This document shows positions 1 to 11,204 of a stretch of DNA of 64,000 nt, piece by piece. Below the pieces are notes generated by a model that searched no databases, had not been told where the DNA came from, and worked only from the letters and a program-made list of their open reading frames with translations. Origin of the DNA: Aselliscus stoliczkanus. Lineage: Eukaryota; Chordata; Mammalia; Chiroptera; Hipposideridae. The stretch is from NCBI GenBank assembly GCA_033961575.1, contig CM066735.1, forward strand, positions 88,105,449 through 88,169,448, given 5' to 3'. Both the position numbers and the translations under genes were made by a program. How positions within the stretch are numbered: the stretch's first letter is position 1; every line of letters begins with the position of its first letter.

Positions 1-440
1 TTCATGAATCTCAGTCTGCCCTCCTAATCAGCCTATGTCCTCAGCCTCTTCATTGCCATGTCTCAAAATTCAAGGAATGGTCTGGATGGTGCATTTATAT
101 GGAGACATCAAATAATTGTTCACCTTCTCTTGAGAAAAATGCATTCTAGTGGACAATAGAACTTCTGTTTGGTTTAAAGCTAGAAGAGAAAACACATAAC
201 TATTGACTGGGGAAAGGTTTTTGGAAAACTTCCAGAAGCCTACACAAAGATATTACTCCAAAAATCTGCCCAGACAAGAAAAGCTAACCTTTGATATGTT
301 TCTTCATTAGAGATTCCGGCAAAGAATAGACAAGTTTTTAATGTATTGTGACCACAAAAATGGAGCATGATTAAAATGTTAAAGTGAAAGAAATGAAGTA
401 GACTATGAAATTGGGAGGTTTTGCTCTCTGTGTTGGAAAA
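1..440. other. Unassigned single-copy DNA
   Basis: I recognise no repeat family, gene or RNA here. The sequence is A/T-rich with no extended open frame that resembles a protein family. Confidence 0.4.
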
Positions 441-860
441 CAAGACTACTATATCAATTAGAAAGTTTTTAACTGCAAGTAAAAGATTCCCCAACTAATA
501 GTGGCTTAAGCCCTATAACATTTAGTTATTTCACATAACAAGGAATTTAAAGGTTCTAGTTTTGAAGCAGCAGTCCAAAAATGTCTTTAAAGTCCCTCTG
601 TTTTACCATTGTCAGAATTTTGTTTTGTTTTGTCTTGGGGCTTATGCCTCATGATCACAGGACAGCTGCCATAGCTCCAGCCATTATGGCTATATTCACA
701 GGAAGAAAATAGGAAGTCAGAAAGGCAAAAAAGAACCCATTGCATTATGCTTTTATTAGAGAAGAAAAAAATATTTGAAGAACCCATCCTCTCCCCAGCA
801 GACTTTCCTTTAGGTCTCATTGTAGAAAACAGATTTAACTTATAAAAAGAAAACATCCTG
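441..860. repeat. Ancient interspersed repeat, family uncertain
   Basis: The stretch reads like a degraded mammalian-wide repeat: a 'gtggctta' segment near 500 is followed by a 'ttatttcaca' segment and later 'agctgccatagctccag'. That order is typical of old MaLR-like or related LTR repeats in antisense orientation. Divergence is high and I see no clear ends, so the class is a guess from memory. Confidence 0.35.
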
Positions 861-1475
861 TTTTTGTATATAGTGTTTTATAGGGAGATATTTTGCCAGT
901 TATTAATGTTCACAGCTAGGGTGTGAATTTCCCCTGGGACTCACCTGACTCAAGAAACTTGCTACTGAGGAGAGCATTTTGGCAAACCCTGTATGTGACC
1001 TGGATATGGATAGACACGTATAACAATTACAGGACCAGTGGCTTAATTACAATCAGCTAGTGGACTCAGGAAGTCACTCAGGGATATGTAAAATAAAAAT
1101 GTTTGCCAGTTTTTAAAGCGGTTGAAACTCAGTAAAGTTAGGTACTCTTCTTTTTCGTACTGCGTTCTTCTCTTGTAAATAAAGAGAGACGTCTTTGTCA
1201 ACTTTCAAGCAAGCATAGAAGTCTGATATAATCTTTATATTTCTCCCCAAACCTCAGAATAAGGCTAACATTCAGAGCCCTAGACCGAGATGTCTCTCTC
1301 TGCTCAGTTACTTGGATACGCCTTCAGAATCTTCCTCAACACAATGATTTAGGCAGTCATTACTAATAGATCAGGGTTGGCACTCAGGGTGACTCCTGGC
1401 TTGTTGTGCTAGTGGTGGTTTTGTAGCTTTAGAAAAAACACAGATAGAATTAGTTGTGATAGATAATGTACTTTT
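861..1475. other. Unassigned DNA
   Basis: No repeat family or coding potential was recognised. Composition is A/T-rich. Confidence 0.35.
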
Positions 1476-1570
1476 TACTTCATTCATTCATTCATTCATT
1501 TATCCAAAATTAACCAGTCTCTTACTATGTGTCAGGTACTTTGTTAATGCCTGGATATATTAAGTAAATT
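1476..1570 (-). repeat. L2 LINE 3' tail with (CATT)n
   Basis: A (CATT)n run at 1481-1500 is followed by 'cttactatgtgtcaggtact' and 'aatgcctgg'. This is the reverse complement of the L2 3' end (gtgcctggcacatagtaag ... gaatgaatgaa). It is a short, old remnant. Confidence 0.65.
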
Positions 1571-2089
1571 AATCATAGAATGGAACAGAAATAAAATTTA
1601 CATTTTAGACTCAACACCATTGTGACCTTTAGTAAATGAGAAATTACTGATAAATCTTATATGTCAGTTTTTATTTGAAAGTCTCTTGGTTCAGAACGCT
1701 GAGCTGCCTGTAGCCATTTTCCAATGACACCCTTTTGGAAAGAACCTAGGGAGGAACAAGGAATCCTGAAGCATTCAAATATTTCCTCTGTCCCCTTCAA
1801 AACAAAAGAAAGCCAGACACAGCACCATATGTCAGAAAGCAGCCTGTAGAAGAAGACAGGACCATCTAAGGGTATCCATAGCCTCCCTAAACGACAAACC
1901 TAATGACTCCTGGTTGAGCCTAACTGTGTCTGAAGATGAAACAGTTGGGATGTGACAGTTTCGCATCAGTGGTTTGGGGCAGTGGCAGAAATGCAGGGAT
2001 GGATGGCATACTTTGGAGAAGCTCATCTGCATTTTAACTTTATGCCATGCTACTGCCATCGCAATTTTTTTTTTTTTTTGACAGTCCCA
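1571..2089. other. Unassigned DNA with short poly-T
   Basis: No gene or repeat was recognised apart from a T-tract around 2064-2080. Overlapping open frames on both strands (about 95-101 codons) have no family resemblance and span the T-tract. Confidence 0.35.
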
Positions 2090-2300
2090 GGGAAAATGCG
2101 AGCAGAGCTGACCCCTCATCAGCAGCTCTGTAACCGTGGGGCTCGTGCAGGCAGATTGGCATCTGCAGGCACATCTTTAGCAAGTTGGCAGCCTCTGTGC
2201 CCTTTGCAGGTTGCAATCAAACCTGCCTTCTACAGCAGCCTCTTTCTGGTTGATTAACTTTAATGTAATTTTAATTAAAAACCACAGTGTCAAAGGGTTT
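2090..2300. promoter_or_regulatory. Candidate conserved non-coding block
   Basis: This is single-copy-looking sequence with balanced composition that turns into an A/T-rich homeodomain-type cluster (taatgtaattttaattaaaa) near 2260-2280. It contains no repeat signature. Such texture is typical of vertebrate developmental enhancers, but conservation cannot be judged from one sequence, so this is inference only. Confidence 0.3.
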
Positions 2301-2841
2301 AGCTACTCGAGAAATGAGCACAGACTGCGGCCCAGTGGCAGCAGTCACTTGGAAAATGGAAATGTGTCTTGACAATGTTGTGCAGGGGCCAGATAAACAG
2401 GGCTGCTGCAGTGCTTAACTCACACACAGGAAGCAGGCAAGGGGACCTCAGAACCAAGGGGCTGGCTTGTACAGCAAGGGGCTCTAATGTATGAGTTTCA
2501 GGTGCCATCAACATTTTTTAGACCTTATTCAGCCCTGGCACAAAATATTCTCTACAGTGGCTGGCTGTGACCATTCTGTTGCCCTCTTGGCACTTTAGCC
2601 TCTAAATCAACACCCAAATCTGGGTTAAATGTGAATCAAATTTCAGCCTGGGAAAAATAGCTGAGCCTTACTGTATTATTCAACTATAGAAATTCTTCTT
2701 TTTTTCCCCACTCTGTTTTATAGAAGACCAGGGATTTTATACATTAGAAATAAATTTCTCTTTCAAGGAAATGCTTTCTCTGAGATATGATTCCTTGACT
2801 TCTTTACAAATATTGCCAAGGAATGAAAACTGAATGATTTC

Positions 2842-2842
<1 letters not shown>

Positions 2843-2871
<29 letters not shown>
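2843..2871 (+). repeat. Poly-A tract
   Basis: An uninterrupted run of about 29 A. It could be the tail of a retroposed element, but I could not recognise an element body upstream. Confidence 0.8.
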
Positions 2872-2875
<4 letters not shown>

Positions 2876-2915
2876 CTGCATTACTTGAATTGGGAAAATC
2901 AGAGGAAACAAATCT

Positions 2916-2949
2916 TGCAAACATGTTGGTCATGCAAACATGTTGGTCA
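2916..2949 (+). repeat. 17-bp perfect tandem duplication
   Basis: The unit tgcaaacatgttggtca occurs twice in direct succession with no mismatch (2916-2932 and 2933-2949). It is a local duplication, probably recent because the copies are identical. Confidence 0.9.
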
Positions 2950-4607
2950 TGCCAGGTTTAGAAAATAGATTTTATCCACTTGATCTTCTTGTGCATTAAA
3001 ATATCAGTATTTTTAAATTTCGAGTTAGCCTGAAGATATTATCTTTTTCATTGATGTTTAATGTCCAAAACGGAAGACAGACATGTGGTCTTGTGTGGGA
3101 GAAGTATTTTATGAATGTCAACGGAATGAATGCTTCTCTTCCACGCTGAAATGCCCTTTATTCTTCCTCAGCGTAGCTAGTTTTTCAGGGCACAACTCTC
3201 AGGAGAACACCTAGTGACGTCAATTCTTCAGAGGAGAATTTCCTCCACCAGGTTTGTGGGATGCTGGGGCTGCTTTGCTGACAGATGGAGCCGGTACAGG
3301 TGGGCCCAGAGCCATCTGAACAGAAGGGGCCCCTGGCCTCTGACAGAGAGGATAGACAGAACTGTGGGGGAGAGTTTAGGGCAGTGGACAGGGAGGGGAG
3401 AGAGGAGGCATAGAGGATTTCTACACCGAATCCAGCAGAGAGGAAGAAAAGCAAAAACAAGCAGATGGGTGGACAGGGAGAGGTGATTGGAATTGTATAA
3501 CTTGCTTAAGAGACTAATAAAAAACAATCTCTGGGGACAGGACTTCACCGCAGGCAATCTTGGAAAATTAGAAATGTATCTAAGATTGCCAAAGCAAAGA
3601 AAATCACAAGGAAAATAAATATGAAATGAAGGTATAACAATGAATTGTGTCAGCTTATGGGATAAATGCTCTCCAGGTCCCTGTATGTACCCAGCTAGTA
3701 CCATTCTCTGGCTATGTCTGATGGTAAAGAGATACTATTATTGCTCTCATCTTAATTGCTTTCTCTATTAAAAGACAAAATAGAATTTTTATTGTCAGTT
3801 CAGCAGGTGACATAATTGATTGAAATGGATTTCCAACTACCCTATACGTTTATAGAGTTCCTATGAGGACAATGAAAGAAAACACCTACCAGAGTAAGAT
3901 CTGAATTAGTTAAACCAGAGTAGTCAAAAAATATCTTCCCTAGCGCATATATATTTTTTCAGTGTATTAATATGTATGGTCTGGAAAAAAATGGTTCTAT
4001 GGTGAAATGAAGATGGGAAGGCCTAAGTTACATATCAAACATTTTTTATTGCAGGACTTCACAGGGCCTTCATGTGTTCTCTTACGTATGAAGCTTTTCT
4101 TCAGTTTTGGTCAGGGAGCCCTTTTTGAAAAGTATTTCATGGGGCTACTTTACAAGGCATACACCTTGCTTGGGAAACAGGGTTAGGCTCTCTTGAACCA
4201 GGCAGAAGCACACAGGTCTGCATCGGTATGTTTGCAATAGACGTAAATCTGTATTCATATTGCAATCTATGTTCAGCAGTGGGCTGACACTGACCATTCA
4301 ACTGAGGAGTCATCTTATATCAAATAAAATAAACCAAAAAATCAAAAACACTCTATTTACAGGTGGCCACATCAGCGGGGTTTTTTTTTAAATATCTATT
4401 TTGCAGTAGGTATTTTGAATTAAAGGGTTTGTACTTGATTAGAAGTGATAATATAAAATAATTTCTAGAAATTGTGGCCTAAGCACGATTAGAATGGATT
4501 CTGGCCATATACACAGCTGTACCTGTGTGTTCTCCGGAAATGTCAAGCTGGTTCCTTTTTCTCTCCATTTACAATTTATAATGTCCTCATTTACAATGCA
4601 CAACAAA
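2950..4607. other. Unassigned DNA, no gene seen
   Basis: No clear repeat family or exon. Open frames on both strands around 3185-3704 (up to 158 codons) are rich in Ser, Leu and Arg, overlap one another and match no family. Around 4090-4190 there is a vague resemblance to an old hAT repeat (gggagccctttttgaaaag). Confidence 0.35.
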
Positions 4608-4720
4608 TAGACCTTAAGCTCCATGAGGACAGACAAGTATATTTTTGCTCACTCATATGTCCCCAACACTTATCATGTAGCCTGAACTCAACAAACATTA
4701 TTAGAACTAATGAATTGCTC
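4608..4720 (+). repeat. L2 LINE 3' end
   Basis: The sequence runs 'aagctccatgaggacagacaag', 'tgctcactcatatgtccccaacac' and then 'ctcaacaaacattattagaactaatgaat'. These follow the order of the L2 3' terminus. It is a diverged fragment. Confidence 0.7.
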
Positions 4721-5630
4721 CTCTGGCTATTGTTGATACTAGTTACGAAATATCAGAAAGCACAAGACGCTTACACTAAGCAATATTGAAAATAACTTTA
4801 TCAGATATCATCAGCTAAAATGGTGTTTTCTTTTGTTAACCATAATTTTGAGGACCAGTTCTATGTAAGTCACTCTGCTACGAGCCCTGGAAGATTAAAA
4901 AAGAAAAACAAAAAATGCAACAAGGGAGAGAACCTTTAAGGAACAGATCATTTGGTGGGGTGTGACTTTAACACAAGAAGAATTAAGCTAAATTGGTGGG
5001 TGGAAATAGAGGGAGTGAGAATTGGGGACTGTGGGGTGAATACAGAAGTAGCCATGCTCAAGCTTCCGAATGGGGAAGAGTCACAACACTCCAATTCCAT
5101 TTCATCCAAGTGATTGATGTTGGATTTATCTTGGTTGGGGAGAGCAAAGCAAGCTAGAGGAAGAAGGGAAGGCACATTTGATGCTCAGTTCCTCCATGTG
5201 AATAGACAGAACCCATGTCTTAGGAGATGACCTAATAGATGTAAAAGGGACTCGGCAATTGTCCTGCTGGGTTACAATAACTGTCGCCTTGAAGCAGGTG
5301 GTTTTATCCCTGTCCCAGAGGCCCCACTGTAGTGCCGAACACCTTTCTATACTTAGTAAGCAGTGTAAATAACATTTGTTTCCATCGTTGAAATTTTCCT
5401 TTGTGCCAGGCATTGCTTGGTGTGTTTTGTGTGTTTTGTGCCTGTCTACCCACTAACTTAAAGTCTCCTGGATGAAATTAGGGTGTTATTCATCTCCAAA
5501 TCTTAGAAAAACTGGAGGAGTCAATTAAGAACTATGAGGATATTACCATACAAACACTCTGTTCTTGAGTAAAAGTTTAGTTTCCTAAGCAGTGTAATTT
5601 TGTACTTCCAAAACAGCCTGACCCTCAGTG
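4721..5630. other. Unassigned DNA
   Basis: No gene recognised. A weak MIR/L2-like stretch at about 5320-5415 (gtagtgccgaacacc ... tgccaggcattg) is too diverged to call. Confidence 0.35.
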
Positions 5631-5640
5631 TCTGTTGGGT

Positions 5641-5683
<43 letters not shown>

Positions 5684-5776
5684 TTGAGGGCAGTGTCACT
5701 GGCCCTCATATGTGGGACTGAACCAGGGCCACTGGCTTCCCAAGCCAGCGCTTAACCACCACGCCACTCGGCCGGC
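5641..5776 (-). mobile_element. Short-form tRNA-derived SINE
   Basis: The element is read on the minus strand. Its head (gccggccgagtggcg) ends at about 5776, its short-form 3' boundary (tgacactgccctc) lies near 5687-5699, and the tail appears here as (TTTTG)n plus poly-T at 5641-5685. It is flanked by the 10-bp target-site duplication tctgttgggt at 5631-5640 and 5777-5786. Box A-like and box B-like Pol III promoter motifs are present in the tRNA head. It inserted next to an L2 fragment. Confidence 0.93.
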
Positions 5777-5782
5777 TCTGTT

Positions 5783-5900
5783 GGGTTTTAAGCTTCATGA
5801 GAATAGAGCAATGTTTGTCTTTTCTATTCCCTTAACTCCAGCATTTTTCTTGCCCTGGAACATCATTGGTACTCAATAATTTTTAATGTTGATTAGGGTT
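5783..5900 (+). repeat. L2 LINE 3' end
   Basis: The order 'aagcttcatgagaatagagc', 'ctccagcatttttcttgccctggaaca', 'ggtactcaataatttttaatg' follows the L2 3' end. The adjacent SINE inserted at its 5' edge. Confidence 0.65.
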
Positions 5901-6204
5901 ATACTTTTTTCCCTTTTAAGATGAGATCTGATTTGGGGAAGTGCTTGAGGTAGGACATGGCATTGGCTACTAAATTAAAGTTTTGTTTTGCCAGATAAAG
6001 TTGACTGCTAATCTGATATGTGTGAATGTTGAACAAAATCCATCCTGGAACTCCCCTGGGCAAAAACCAGATTTGGGGAGAAAATGATTATTTTTGTAAA
6101 GTTTGGGGTTCAGCATTCCAAAATTTTATTACATATTCATTAACCTATATATGGAGAAGGTTTGGATCAGAAGGACTAAAGGTAAACTACTATATTGAGC
6201 CAAG

Positions 6205-6362
6205 GATCCTATGCTAGATATTTTTACTTCCATGGTTTCATTTAATCAGCATAACTCATCAGAATAGGTATTATTAGTTCCATCTTACAGATAAGGAAAT
6301 TAAGGCTCAGGAAGGCAACTTACTAGCCTAAGTCCTAAGTATAACCTAGTCAGTGATAAAAA
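6205..6362 (-). repeat. MIR SINE
   Basis: Reads 'tttcatttaatcagcataac', 'ggtattattagttccatctt', 'acagataaggaaattaaggc'. This is the reverse complement of the MIR core and 3' half. Old and fragmentary. Confidence 0.75.
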
Positions 6363-6586
6363 ATCAGCTTAGCGATTTCCTTACTGGAAAAGTTAACTTT
6401 CTGTTCTCTCTACAATTCAGTACCTTGTGTGTAATCCTAATATTGTATATTGCACACTATAGCTTAATTATTTATGTACATGCTTCTCTTCTCTGATAGA
6501 CCATGACTGTTTCTAGAGGAGGAATTGAGTAACACTCAACGTTGGATTCCTTGGCTTCCAGCATGGTTCTTTTTTCATAGATTAAA

Positions 6587-6770
6587 GCAATGCTTCTCAA
6601 ACTTTAGTATGCAATAGAATCACTTCAAGGACAGGTTAAAGTTCAGGTTTTAATAATGAAAATCTTTTTTCATTAGGTCTGAAATGAGACCTATGATTTT
6701 GAATTTCTAACAAGTTTCCAGCTAACGCTTCTGCTGCTGATCAAGGACTACTTTTTGATTTAAAGCACTC
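6587..6770 (+). mobile_element. MER5A-like hAT-Charlie element
   Basis: It starts 'caatgcttctcaaactttag', continues 'gcaatagaatcact' and 'aatttctaacaagtttccag', and ends 'cttctgctgctgatcaagga'. This is the layout of the roughly 190-bp non-autonomous MER5A transposon. The right terminal inverted repeat is eroded. Confidence 0.8.
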
Positions 6771-7640
6771 AACAAATATTTATTCATTTTAATTAATTTG
6801 AATCTGTTATACAGATTAGGGAAAATGGAAGCCTAAACCATTTTGCAGCACTTTGTAGGCATGAACAATCTCCTTGGTTATAACACCATACCAACCAGAG
6901 CTAGTTAAAAATAGCATTTATAAAATGTAAAGATTGCAAGTTAAAATATAAAGTAACATGATAGGAAGGAATGTTACCATTGCCTTTACCTTCTTCCTAT
7001 TCATAAATCTACTGAGCAGATTATATTCCAAACAGAAGTCTTTGTTTTACAAAGTGGGATGTTAGATCTGTCATGAAAGGAGAGGCAAAGGGAAAGCTTT
7101 ACATACTTAGATAAAGCAGGAATGATAAGAGAGTCCAAAGAGGATGATTAATGTTGGGGTGGGGGGCAGTGATGATGGGGAGAGGCCACATAGATGAAAG
7201 GGAAATGGCAAAGAAGGCTATTGAAAAGTAGGACACAGAGAAAGAATAGAAAAGAGAATTGTAGCAGATGACTCTAGGAATGGAGACATTTTTAGAAAGA
7301 GAAAGATATTTTGAGAGACTTTCAAGAAAATTTTGTTGTGTTTTATGAGATATAGCTCCTTTCTCTTTTCTCCACAAAACTATAGGTAAAAATTCCCATT
7401 GTGAGTTTCACTTCTAGAATTGCAATGGGAAGGCTTCTGTAGGTCCACTCATCAGAAAAATAAACATAACTGGTACATATTATATTTTAAAAAGAAATAA
7501 TAATTTGAAGTGTGGAAATTTTACTGAGTTCATATAGCAAATGAAGAAATATTTATTCAAGAAAATCTAAAACTAAGTAAGAAAAGCAAGATTTTATGAA
7601 ACTTGAGGTATGACCTACTCCTTTCCTAATTCTCTCACCC
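6771..7640. other. Unassigned DNA
   Basis: No gene or confident repeat. Purine-rich around 7080-7330. Confidence 0.35.
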
Positions 7641-8899
7641 AAGATCAGTTTTAAGAAAGCTCAACTCTAGGTGTGACCAAGAAAGCAGAGCACCTTCTCT
7701 GCTCAGTTCTCTATTAAAAGATATAGCATCTCATCAGGAAAGGAAGGCTACCAGCCTTTCTCATCTATTACAACTCTAAATTTTAGAGGTTACATTCTTG
7801 GTGATTGTAGCCCAGAGGTCAGGGTCTCACTTCTTCTATGCTGTCCCTATTTATAGGATAGTAATTCTATCCCAGTTGTAGCAAGCCAAGAATTCTGAGG
7901 CCCTGACTACCCTCACCTCAGGTTGTTGTAGGATAAAGATTTTAAGTCAGGAAGGCAAACTGAGAAGACCAGAGGCTATGGGTCCTTCCCAGTGCCCAGG
8001 GCAATGGTTCAGAGATTTTTCCCTGACAGAGACTTATTTATTAGAATAGAGACCTCTGAAGCTCTCCAAAGGAACTCCCTTTATATATGAAAAAGAGTTT
8101 GGGAGAAGTTGTAGCCTAAAAGGGCTCCAAAAACATTGGAGGTTTGGTGATAAATAATTAAGAGGAGGCAGATAATTCCATGAGAACATCAAGCTTAACC
8201 ATAGGCCAGCCAATTTACTAGAGAGGACCAGAAAAAGAGACAGCTAAGGGTATCCCTACTGGAGTCAGAACAAACCTCAAACACTAGCCTCAAAAACTAT
8301 TCCTGCTTGAATTTAATTGGATCAGACTATGGATCAATTTATACTCGAGAGCATTGATGCAAACAATAGACCAATCAGTCAGCAATAAATGTTGCCCAAC
8401 AGCTGGGTGTGATACCACAGGCTGACAGCTTATTAGAAAGATCAGGAAAAGATAAATTCAAAGTGAGCCCTGCCAAAACTAGTCACTCCAGGTTGACTGT
8501 GCACATTTTCAAGACTGCACCCTCTGAGAAGTGACAACAATGATTATACATTGCAGGGGAAATAGACCTTATTAAAATAGTGTAGTCAAGTCATTTAAAA
8601 AGCAAAACAGCAAGCAATAACAAAAGAAGCCCTGGAGAATGGGAAGGGGAATCAATACCCAGAGTTGCTACAGTAAATTTTCAGTGTTCAACAACAACAA
8701 AATCAGAAGACATGCAAAGAATCAGGAAAGTGTAAGCCCTGCAGGAAAAACAGCAACCAACAAAAACAGATTGTGAGAGGGCTCAGATTTCAGATTTAAC
8801 ACAGACTTCAAAGAATCATTATAAATGTGTTCAAAGAACTACAGGAAAGAATGCCTAAAGAAGTAAAAGAAGCTATAATGACAATGTTTTATCAAATAG

Positions 8900-9660
8900 A
8901 TAGTATCAATAAAGAGATAGAAATTACTTTTTAAAATGATCCAATTGGAAATTCTGGAATCAAAAATTATAATAACCAAAATGAAAAATTCACTAAAAGG
9001 GTTCAATAGTAGTTTTGAACCAGAGGAAAATAGAATTACTGAACTTGAAGACAGATTGATAGAGGTTATGAAATCTAAAGAACTGAGAGAAAAAAGGAAT
9101 GAAGAAAAATGAACAATGTCTCAGAGAAATGTGCAATATCATTAAGAGTATCAACATATCCACAATAGGAGTGCCAAAGAAGAGAGAAAAAAAGCAGAAA
9201 AAATATTTAAAGAAATAACAACTGAAACTTTCCCAAATTTGCTGCAAATGATTAACATACACATCCAAGAAGTTCCACAAACAACAAAGTAGGTGTGAAT
9301 AGATTTATACCAGGACACATAATAGTAAAAATGTTGAAAGATAAAGACAAAGAGAAAATCTTGGAAGTAGCAAGAGAAAATCAAATAATTACGCATAACA
9401 GAACTTGCATAACAGAACTTACATAAGATAAACAGCTGACTTATCAAAAACAAAACAAAAAGTGGAAATCAAGAGGCAAAGGGACGATATATTCAAAATG
9501 CTAAAAGAAAAAACTAACAATGAAAATTGTTACATCCAGCAAAACTATCTTTCAAAAATGAAGATGAAATTAAAACATTGCCAGACAAACAAAAACTAAT
9601 ACAATTTATTGCTTGACAACATGTCTTACAAGAAACTAAAGGAAGATTTTTCTGGCTGAA
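8900..9660 (+). pseudogene. Decayed L1/HAL1 ORF1 protein (nucleic-acid chaperone)
   Basis: L1 ORF1p is a trimeric RNA-binding chaperone that packages its own RNA for retrotransposition. Fragments seen in more than one frame are the coiled-coil heptads (RITELEDRLIEV), the RRM region (near 9130-9180), and the C-terminal domain (FPNLLQMINIHIQEV; HIIVKMLKDKDKEKILEVA). Multiple stops, a tandem 14-bp duplication and indels interrupt it, so no protein is expected. Confidence 0.75.
9393..9420 (+). repeat. 14-bp perfect tandem duplication
   Basis: gcataacagaactt occurs twice consecutively (9393-9406, 9407-9420). It lies inside the dead ORF1 and adds to its disruption. Confidence 0.9.
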
Positions 9661-10095
9661 ATCAAGTGATGATTCCAGACAGTAATTCACATCCATTAAA
9701 GAAAAAAAAACAAAACAGTAAAGATAATTTTAAAAGATATTATAAATGCATATTTTCTCACTGTTAGTCTCTGAACTAAATTAAAAAATGAATTCAATAA
9801 AACTGTGTATGTAATAGAAATGTTATATTTGACAATAACATGGAAAAGGAGGAGGGTGGTAGCAAGCTGTATGGGAAAAAGAACCACAACAAAAATAAAT
9901 GGCACCAGTTGGTAATTTGGATCCACAGAAACAAGGGAAAATAATATGGAATATTTAAAAAGCAAGTTAGTGTAACAAATTCTATAAATATATATTTGCT
10001 CTCCTTTCTTTACTCAGCTTCTTTAGTAGATATAAAATTATATAAATTAATAATTTTAACAATGTATTGTTGTTTGTGACATACATAGATGTAAA

Positions 10096-10097
<2 letters not shown>

Positions 10098-10136
<39 letters not shown>
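10098..10136. repeat. (AC)n microsatellite
   Basis: An uninterrupted AC dinucleotide run of about 39 bp. It directly abuts the left end of a mariner-like MITE. Confidence 0.95.
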
Positions 10137-10138
<2 letters not shown>

Positions 10139-10361
10139 GTGCCAAAAAGTGTATACACACTTTAAGAAAGGAAAACTGTATTCAAATTGTAATACTCAAT
10201 ATATGTATCAATAACAAAAGATGAATACAAGTCACTATTGACTTCTGCAATTACAAGAGATCTCAAAGTGGTTACCATCAGAGTTCAGACACTCCTGGTT
10301 ACTTCTTGAGCAACACTGACCAAAGTGTCTACTTGTATACATTTTTTTTGCACCCCCCAGT

Positions 10362-10362
<1 letters not shown>
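10136..10362. mobile_element. Mariner/Tc1-like MITE (about 225 bp)
   Basis: The left end reads gggtgccaaaaagtgtatac. The reverse complement of the right end reads gggtgcaaaaaaaatgtatac, giving imperfect terminal inverted repeats of roughly 25 bp. No transposase reading frame is present, so it is non-autonomous. Both ends are bordered by (AC)n, so the target duplication is blurred. Confidence 0.75.

Positions 10363-10363
<1 letters not shown>

Positions 10364-10401
<38 letters not shown>
10364..10401. repeat. (AC)n microsatellite
   Basis: A second AC run of about 38 bp flanking the right side of the MITE. Confidence 0.95.
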
Positions 10402-10405
<4 letters not shown>

Positions 10406-10994
10406 CCCACTGTGTATTTTGACTTCTTTTTTTGTTGACCTTATAATTCTTACTTATGGCATTCACCCTGACACTGTTTCTGTTCTCATAGAACTGAGGG
10501 CAGCCCCCATCCCCACTCCCAGTGGTGTTCCAGGGTTTTTAGAGTAACCTATTGGATAATTTGTAAATGGGCAGGTAGCCCTTGTCTCTCACCTCAACTT
10601 CCCGAGTTCCCTGCCCAGAAGTACACTTCTTCCAGAGGTTGGACTAGACTTTATTCTTCTTTGATACAATCCTTTCAACTGCCATGATTCAAGCACTGTA
10701 ATTCTGTCTCAAAATCTTTGTCATTTCTCCCAGGACTTCTGATATCCTGTCATGGAGGTTCAGAGTTTTTAGTTGGGGTACAACCTTAAGTTTGCAAGTG
10801 AACTAGAGGTCACCTGCTAAATTCATGTTGGTCTGAATTCAAGTTATCTCCTAGGTTTAAAAAAAAAAATAGCTCTGTTTGCAAAACTACTTGAAGGGAA
10901 GACATGTTTTTTTAGGCATTATGCTGTTACTCTCTAATAAAGATGAATAATTTTAGACTTTGGGAATAAGAATCACCAGTAGATTTCAAGTTCT
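10402..10994. other. Unassigned DNA
   Basis: No gene or recognised repeat; short A-tract at 10860-10870. Confidence 0.35.
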
Positions 10995-11090
10995 AGAGTG
11001 TAGGAAATGTTTATCATTGGGGCTCTTATGCTAGCTAGTACAGTGTTTGACACATATCAGTCAGTATCCATTAAGTATTAGTTAATTATT
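10995..11090 (+). repeat. L2/MIR-type 3' fragment
   Basis: Reads 'ctagtacagtgtttgacacatatcag' and 'ccattaagtattagttaatta', matching the order of L2 3' ends (acagtgcctggcacatagtag ... ctcaataaat). Strongly diverged. Confidence 0.55.
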
Positions 11091-11204
11091 TTCAAATCTA
11101 ACTTCACCACGTCACACTTTCAATTGGTTTCCAAGTTTTATTGATTCTGTCTTGGAAATATTTTGAATCTAAGCTCTTTTTGTCAATCAAAATATTGTAA
11201 TCTA

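Larger units (their letters stand above)
7641..10097 (+). mobile_element. Nearly complete HAL1-like (ORF1-only L1) element
   Basis: The 5' part (about 7650-8560) resembles the 5' UTR of old mammalian L1M/HAL1 elements, for example 'caaacaatagaccaatca' and 'gcccaacagctgggtgtg'. The next part is a decayed L1 ORF1. It encodes a coiled-coil segment RITELEDRL, an RNA-recognition-type segment ending in TIGVPK, and a C-terminal segment with HIIVKML and DKDKEKILEVAREN. After the ORF1 C-terminus (DIFKMLKEK) the sequence passes into a 3' UTR without any reverse transcriptase. The total of about 2.45 kb fits HAL1. Stops and frameshifts show it is dead. Confidence 0.75.

Noticed and set aside
3228..3704. 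158-codon open frame on the minus strand
   Set aside because: Overlaps other frames on both strands, has no family resemblance, and looks like chance openness in purine/pyrimidine-biased DNA.
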